From Flavobacteriales bacterium (GTDB lineage Bacteria; Bacteroidota; Bacteroidia; Flavobacteriales_C; GCA-002722245), in the NCBI GenBank assembly GCA_023251095.1, contig JAHEZL010000013.1, positions 1 through 64,000 of the forward strand: a DNA stretch of 64,000 nt. The letters are read 5' to 3'. Shown in pieces: positions 59,708 to 64,000 of the stretch. A model generated the notes under the pieces. It did not search any database and had not been told where the DNA came from. It saw only the letters and a list, made by a program, of their open reading frames with translations. Position 1 is the stretch's first letter; each line of letters begins with the position of its first letter. The position numbers were made by a program, and so were the translations under genes.

Positions 59708-62029
59708 ATGAGAAAATTATTGATTGTTACGGTGGCAGCTTTTGTGTTGTTGAGTTTTCAGAACAATGAAAAACAAGCTTTGTATAAAGACGCTAAAGCC
59801 CCGGTGAATGAAAGAGTAGAAGATTTATTATCGAGAATGACTTTGGATGAAAAAGTGGCGCAGTTGATGTGCATGTGGGAAACAAAAAAAGCATTTTGTG
59901 ATGCTAAAAATAATTTTGATGTAAAGAAAGCTTCTGTTGTTTTGGCCAATGGTATGGGACAAATCGGAAGACCGTCGGAAGGAAAAAACGCTTATGAAAC
60001 GGTAGTTTTCGCCAATGCCATTCAAAAGTTTTTAATTGAAAAAACCCGTTTGGGAATTCCTGCCATGTTTCACGAAGAGTGTTTACACGGACACGCAGCG
60101 ATTGACGCCACATCATTTTCACAACCCATCGGATTGGCTTCTACCTGGAACACTGAACTGATTCATGAGGTATTTACTTTAACCGCTAAAGAAGCGCGTG
60201 TAAGAGGAACGCATCAGGCGTTGTCGCCCGTTTTAGATGTTGCGCGTGAACCGCGATGGGGAAGGGTGGAGGAAACTTATGGTGAAGATCCTTATTTAGT
60301 AAAAGAAATGGCGGTGACTGCAGTAAAAGCTTTTCAGGGAAATTTAACCAATGGATTAGATAATGAACACGTGTTCTCTACTTTAAAACATTTTGTGGCG
60401 CACGGACAACCTGAAAACGGCACCAATTGCGCACCGGTGAATGTATCCAACAGAGTGCTGCGCGAAGTGTTTATGTATCCTTTTCAAAAAGCCATTGAAG
60501 CCGGAGCGGAGAGTGTAATGTCTTCTTACAATGAGGTAGATGCTGTTCCTTCTCATGCCAATAAATGGCTGCTGACGGAGGTTTTAAGAAATGAATGGAA
60601 ATTTAAAGGAGTGGTGGTTTCTGATTATTACGGAATTCAGGAATTGAATAACCGACATCACATTACCGCCGACACGCTTAAAATGGCTGATCTGGCCATC
60701 AATGCGGGAGTTACCATGGAACTTCCCGAACCGGCTGTTTATCCTAAACTGAAAGATCTGGTAAAGCAGGGAAAGATTTCTGAAAAAGTAATTGATGAAA
60801 AAGTGCGTTTGGTTTTGCGACATAAATTTTTGTCGGGAGCTTTTGATCATCCTTATGCTGATCCTAAAAAAGCGCAGGAAATAGTGGGTAGTGCGCAAGG
60901 CGATGCTTTGTCGCTTAAAGTGGGAGAGGAGACGATGGTATTGTTGAAAAATGAAAATTCATTAGCTCCTCTCGATGTAAAAAAATACAAAACCATAGCA
61001 GTGATCGGTCCCAATGCTAAAGATACTTTACTGGGTGGCTACAGCGGAGTTCCCAAACATTTTGTAACGGTGCTGGAGGGTGTGAAAAAATTGGTAGGTG
61101 CCGAAGCAAAAGTGAACTATGCCGAAGGTTGTAAAATCACCTTGCCCGGAAGATGGGAAGACGATAAAGTTTTGTTGAATTCATATGAAAACGATGAAAA
61201 GCTCATCAATGAAGCCATTGTCGTTGCTAAAAATTCTGATGTAATTATTTTGGCCATCGGCGGAAATGAGCAAACTTCCAGAGAGGCGTGGAACGACAAT
61301 CACATGGGAGATCGTTCGCATTTGGATTTGCTTGGCCGACAAATGGATTTGGTTAAAGCCTTGGAGAAAACAGGAAAACCTATTGTGGTACTGTTGTTCA
61401 ATGGCAGTCCGATATGCATCAATTATATCAGTGAGCACATTCCAACCATTTTTGAATGCTGGTATCTCGGACAGGAATCGGGAACGGCTGTGGCCAATGT
61501 ATTGTTTGGAAAAGTGAGTCCGTCGGGAAAATTACCCATCAGCATTCCGCGATCAGTAGGGCATATACCATCTTACTACAATTACAAACCATCGGCAAGA
61601 AGAGGTTATTTGTTTGATGATGTTTCATCTTTATACACTTTTGGTTATGGCTTGAGCTATTCCTCTTTTGAGCTGGGAGCGCCTGTTTTAAGTAAAAATA
61701 AAATTGCTACAGATGAAAAAGTAACGGTTTCGGTAAAGGTGACCAACACCGGAAAATATGAAGCGAAGGAAGTGGTGCAATTGTATATTCACGATGAGGA
61801 ATGCTCGGTTACTAGGCCAATAAAGGAATTGAAAGGTTTTAGAAAGATTTCCTTAAAACAGGGAGAAAGCAGGGTAGTGGAATTTTTACTCGACAAAGAA
61901 AGTTTTGCCTGCTGGAACATCGATATGAAATATGTGGTGGAGCCGGGAAATTTCACCATTATGACGGGAACTTCCTCTCTGGATAAAGATCTTCAGAAAA
62001 CAACGTTAACAGTGGTGGAATATAAGTAA
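59708..62029 (+). CDS. bglX: Glycoside hydrolase family 3 beta-glucosidase
   Basis: The 773-residue exoglycosidase has an N-terminal hydrophobic segment (MRKLLIVTVAAFVLLSF), probably a signal peptide. The (beta/alpha)8 domain contains MTLDEKVAQL, RLGIPAMFHEECLHG, LSPVLDVAREPRWGRVEETYGEDPYL, KHFVAHG and the nucleophile Asp306 in VVVSDYYGI. The second domain has VIGPNAKDTLLGGYSG and LAIGGNEQTSREAWNDN. A fibronectin-like C-terminal domain (VTNTGKYEAKEVVQLYIHD) closes it. It removes terminal glucose or xylose residues from oligosaccharides, probably in the periplasm. Single-gene unit; not related to the auxin GH3 family despite the name. Confidence 0.93.
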   Translation: MRKLLIVTVAAFVLLSFQNNEKQALYKDAKAPVNERVEDLLSRMTLDEKVAQLMCMWETKKAFCDAKNNFDVKKASVVLANGMGQIGRPSEGKNAYETVVFANAIQKFLIEKTRLGIPAMFHEECLHGHAAIDATSFSQPIGLASTWNTELIHEVFTLTAKEARVRGTHQALSPVLDVAREPRWGRVEETYGEDPYLVKEMAVTAVKAFQGNLTNGLDNEHVFSTLKHFVAHGQPENGTNCAPVNVSNRVLREVFMYPFQKAIEAGAESVMSSYNEVDAVPSHANKWLLTEVLRNEWKFKGVVVSDYYGIQELNNRHHITADTLKMADLAINAGVTMELPEPAVYPKLKDLVKQGKISEKVIDEKVRLVLRHKFLSGAFDHPYADPKKAQEIVGSAQGDALSLKVGEETMVLLKNENSLAPLDVKKYKTIAVIGPNAKDTLLGGYSGVPKHFVTVLEGVKKLVGAEAKVNYAEGCKITLPGRWEDDKVLLNSYENDEKLINEAIVVAKNSDVIILAIGGNEQTSREAWNDNHMGDRSHLDLLGRQMDLVKALEKTGKPIVVLLFNGSPICINYISEHIPTIFECWYLGQESGTAVANVLFGKVSPSGKLPISIPRSVGHIPSYYNYKPSARRGYLFDDVSSLYTFGYGLSYSSFELGAPVLSKNKIATDEKVTVSVKVTNTGKYEAKEVVQLYIHDEECSVTRPIKELKGFRKISLKQGESRVVEFLLDKESFACWNIDMKYVVEPGNFTIMTGTSSLDKDLQKTTLTVVEYK

Positions 62030-62030
62030 G

Positions 62031-63080
62031 CTAATTTCTGTCTTTGAAGGCATTCCATCCCTGAGCTTTCAACTCATGACGCGAACCATCTTTGGCAATA
62101 AGGCTGCAGCCGTTGCTTTTGGCAGTGAAATGGCCTATTACCGTAACCAGAGGATTGCTTTTTACTTTGTCGTAATCAGCCAAATCAATGGCAAATAAAA
62201 GTTCATAATCTTCACCACCGTTTAAAGCGGCAACAGTAGGGTCAATACCAAATTCCATGGCTCTGTCGAGGGTTTGCGGATCCAACGGAATTTTTTCTTC
62301 GTACAGTTCCACACCTAAATCCGATTGAGAACAAAGGTGTAATATTTCAGAAGCCAATCCGTCGGAAATATCAATCATTGCTGTAGGAACCAACTTCATG
62401 TCTTTAAACATTCTGAATACATCGGCACGTGGTTCAGGTTTAAGCTGACGTTCCAGTATATAATCATTTCCATCAAGATCAGGTTGTGCTTTCGGACTCT
62501 CCATAAAAACTGCTTTTTCTCTTTCCAGCACTTGCAGTCCCATGTAAGCTCCGCCTAAATCGCCGCTTACCACCAGTAATTGATTTTCTTTTGCAGTGTT
62601 TCTGTAAACGATATTTTTTTCGTCGGCATAACCAATAGCAGTGATGCTGATCACCAGTCCGCTGGTGGAAGAAGAAGTGTCGCCACCCACCAAATCAACG
62701 TTGTAATTTTTGCAAGCCAGCAATATTCCTGAATACAATTCTTCCACTGCTTCCAGGGAAAAGCGATTGGATAAAGCCACTGAAACCGTAATTTGTTTTG
62801 GTTCGGCGTTCATCGCGTAAATGTCGCTGAGGTTTACTGACACCGCTTTGTAGCCGAGGTGCCTGAGCGGAACATAGGATAAATCAAAATGAACACCTTC
62901 TACCAGCATATCGGTAGAAACCACTGTTTTTTTTCCTTCGCTATCTAACACAGCAGCATCGTCGCCAATGCCTTTGATAGTGGATTTATGTTCAATGTTA
63001 ACACTGTTTTTAATGTGATTGATCAATCCGAATTCTCCTAATTCAGATAGTTCGGTACGGTTGTCTTTGTTTTCAAACAT
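62031..63080 (-). CDS. thiL: Thiamine-phosphate kinase
   Basis: The ~349-residue enzyme phosphorylates thiamine monophosphate to the diphosphate cofactor. Motifs: GIGDDAAVL and STDMLVEGVHFDLSY (metal and ATP binding), AVSVNLSDIYAMNA, GGDTSSS, GDLGGAYMGL and AMIDISDGLASE. Length fits ThiL. The start at 63080 (MFENKDN) is chosen over 63095. The GT2 gene ends 17 bp upstream, so both are co-transcribed. The cofactor is needed, among others, by the E1 enzyme in this window. Confidence 0.93.
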   Translation of the reverse strand: MFENKDNRTELSELGEFGLINHIKNSVNIEHKSTIKGIGDDAAVLDSEGKKTVVSTDMLVEGVHFDLSYVPLRHLGYKAVSVNLSDIYAMNAEPKQITVSVALSNRFSLEAVEELYSGILLACKNYNVDLVGGDTSSSTSGLVISITAIGYADEKNIVYRNTAKENQLLVVSGDLGGAYMGLQVLEREKAVFMESPKAQPDLDGNDYILERQLKPEPRADVFRMFKDMKLVPTAMIDISDGLASEILHLCSQSDLGVELYEEKIPLDPQTLDRAMEFGIDPTVAALNGGEDYELLFAIDLADYDKVKSNPLVTVIGHFTAKSNGCSLIAKDGSRHELKAQGWNAFKDRN

Positions 63081-63097
63081 GAAACAAAAATACACAT

Positions 63098-64000
63098 TTA
63101 GTTAAGAGAATAAAGAATTTGAGAGATTAAGCGCCAACGGTATTTGAATAATTTAGGGAAGAAAATTTTTACAATCAGGTGTTCTCTTTTTTGTAGTCCG
63201 TGGCGTTCACAAAAAGAAAGGATGTTTATTATTTTCTCTTTTTTTCTCAATAAATAGTTGAGTATTTCAAGGTTGTCGGTTTTGTTGTATTGTGTATATA
63301 TTTTTTGAATTTCTGCTATTCTTTTTTCAGCTCCGCTTCCCGATTTATGGGCTTCGTGAATGCGGTAAGCGGAAAGGTATTTGTTGGTGAAAACAGAAAT
63401 CACTCCTTTTTCATGTGCACGAATGAACCATTCCCAATCAAAGCAATAATGCATGTTTAAGTTCAGCGCGCCAACTTTTTGCCAGGCTTTTTTAGTCCAG
63501 AATGAACTGGGCTGAATATAAAAATCATAGTCGGTGATTTGATGCGTATCATTTGCTTTGCATACATCTGATCCGTAAGCAAGCGGCGAATTTTCTTTAA
63601 AATGAAAGCAATTACCGGCAAGGATTGTTTCATTTTCAATATTGAGTTGTTGCGCAACATAATGCAAGGTTCCCGGCATAAAAAAATCATCGGAATTGAG
63701 CCAGCATAAAATATCACCTGTAGCTTTTGCAAACCCCTGATTGATGGCGTCAGCCTGACCTTTATCGGGAGCACTTTGCCAGAAGGTAATGTGTTGAGCA
63801 TGTTTTTTTATTATATCCACAGTGTTATCGGTGCTGCCGCCATCCATAATGATATACTCAATATTAGGATAGTCTTGCATCAATACCGATTGTATGGTTT
63901 CTTCAATAAACTGGCCTTGATTGAAGCTGGGGGTGATGACTGATATTTTGGGGAAATTTCCTATCACGCTTGTGTTTTTGCTTTCCAGATTCGGGGTTGA
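63098..64000 (-). CDS. Family 2 glycosyltransferase, possibly 5' truncated
   Basis: The GT-A fold is clear: ISVITPSFNQGQFIEETIQSVL, YIIMDGGSTDNTVDI, DKGQADAINQGF, and the DxD-like LNSDDFF, with FDWEWFIRAHEKG downstream. It transfers a sugar from a nucleotide donor, probably to a cell-surface glycan. The GTG at 63967 is a possible start, but the frame continues without a stop to the window edge (residues STPNLESKNTSVIGNF), so the true start may lie beyond. It precedes thiL by 17 bp. Confidence 0.88.
   Translation of the reverse strand, partial: STPNLESKNTSVIGNFPKISVITPSFNQGQFIEETIQSVLMQDYPNIEYIIMDGGSTDNTVDIIKKHAQHITFWQSAPDKGQADAINQGFAKATGDILCWLNSDDFFMPGTLHYVAQQLNIENETILAGNCFHFKENSPLAYGSDVCKANDTHQITDYDFYIQPSSFWTKKAWQKVGALNLNMHYCFDWEWFIRAHEKGVISVFTNKYLSAYRIHEAHKSGSGAEKRIAEIQKIYTQYNKTDNLEILNYLLRKKEKIINILSFCERHGLQKREHLIVKIFFPKLFKYRWRLISQILYSLN

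Noticed and set aside
59708-62029. Link between the family 3 glycosidase and the GH3 synthetase of the P450 operon
   Set aside because: The shared name is coincidental: one is glycoside hydrolase family 3, the other the plant Gretchen Hagen 3 acyl-acid amido synthetase family.
1-64000. tRNA, rRNA, CRISPR array, insertion sequence or prophage genes
   Set aside because: I checked the gaps between genes by eye. None holds a cloverleaf-sized element with a T-loop-like GGTTCGA stretch, regularly spaced direct repeats, or transposase/integrase-like coding.

Overview
The window comes from a member of the Bacteroidota with moderately low GC. The evidence is several type IX secretion (T9SS) sorting domains of both type A and type B, a PorP/SprF protein, a PorE-like OmpA protein, a GSCFA protein, a fused E1 alpha/beta dehydrogenase, an SiaB/SiaC pair, and promoters of the Bacteroidota form (TTG, 19-22 bases, TAnnTTTG-like) with no clear Shine-Dalgarno sequences. 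About 50 genes are supported. I see no rRNA, tRNA, CRISPR array, transposase or prophage.

Layout. 1-4.1 kb: the 3' end of a repeat-rich T9SS type B surface protein, an alkaline-phosphatase-fold protein coupled to a GSCFA protein, and a perfect 56-bp inverted repeat. 4.1-9.4 kb: two lipoproteins, lgt-suhB, YqeY, and a VOC protein with an S4 RNA-binding protein. 9.4-9.8 kb: a small stand-alone transcription unit. 9.8-24 kb: mostly housekeeping genes (peroxiredoxin, ZIP transporter, methyltransferase, siaB-siaC, an ABC exporter with hpf, clpC, gyrA, an MFS transporter, an outer-membrane beta-barrel, fabG). 24-36.8 kb: a VWA membrane protein, a beta-helix T9SS substrate, and a four-gene T9SS module made of a 1519-residue PKD adhesin, PorP/SprF, a PorE-like OmpA protein and a YCF48-like substrate. 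36.8-43 kb: YqgE, a lipoprotein that looks like a dead zinc peptidase, a small lipoprotein, the E1 alpha/beta fusion, and a membrane patatin. 43-47.8 kb: hypothetical secreted proteins and lipoproteins, a MenE-like ligase and a GT-C membrane protein.

The most unusual part is 47.9-54.6 kb. Five tightly packed genes on the + strand encode a cytochrome P450, a lipoyl-less E2-type acyltransferase, an LCM/TIGR00027-type methyltransferase, a single polypeptide fusing a fatty-acid-hydroxylase/sterol-desaturase domain to an auxin-GH3-type acyl-acid amido synthetase, and an enolase-superfamily enzyme. Together they look like a small biosynthetic pathway without PKS or NRPS genes: oxidise a lipophilic carboxylic acid, activate and conjugate it, methylate it, and isomerise part of it. 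The product is unknown and the pathway is an inference from domains and gene packing. Convergent to it is a TonB receptor / carboxypeptidase-regulatory-domain protein / M23 peptidase operon.

The window closes with a glycoside hydrolase family 3 beta-glucosidase, thiL and a family 2 glycosyltransferase whose reading frame stays open to the right edge. Most transcription units end in strong, often bidirectional hairpins. Several share the promoter pattern TTG-N20-TATTTTCG.
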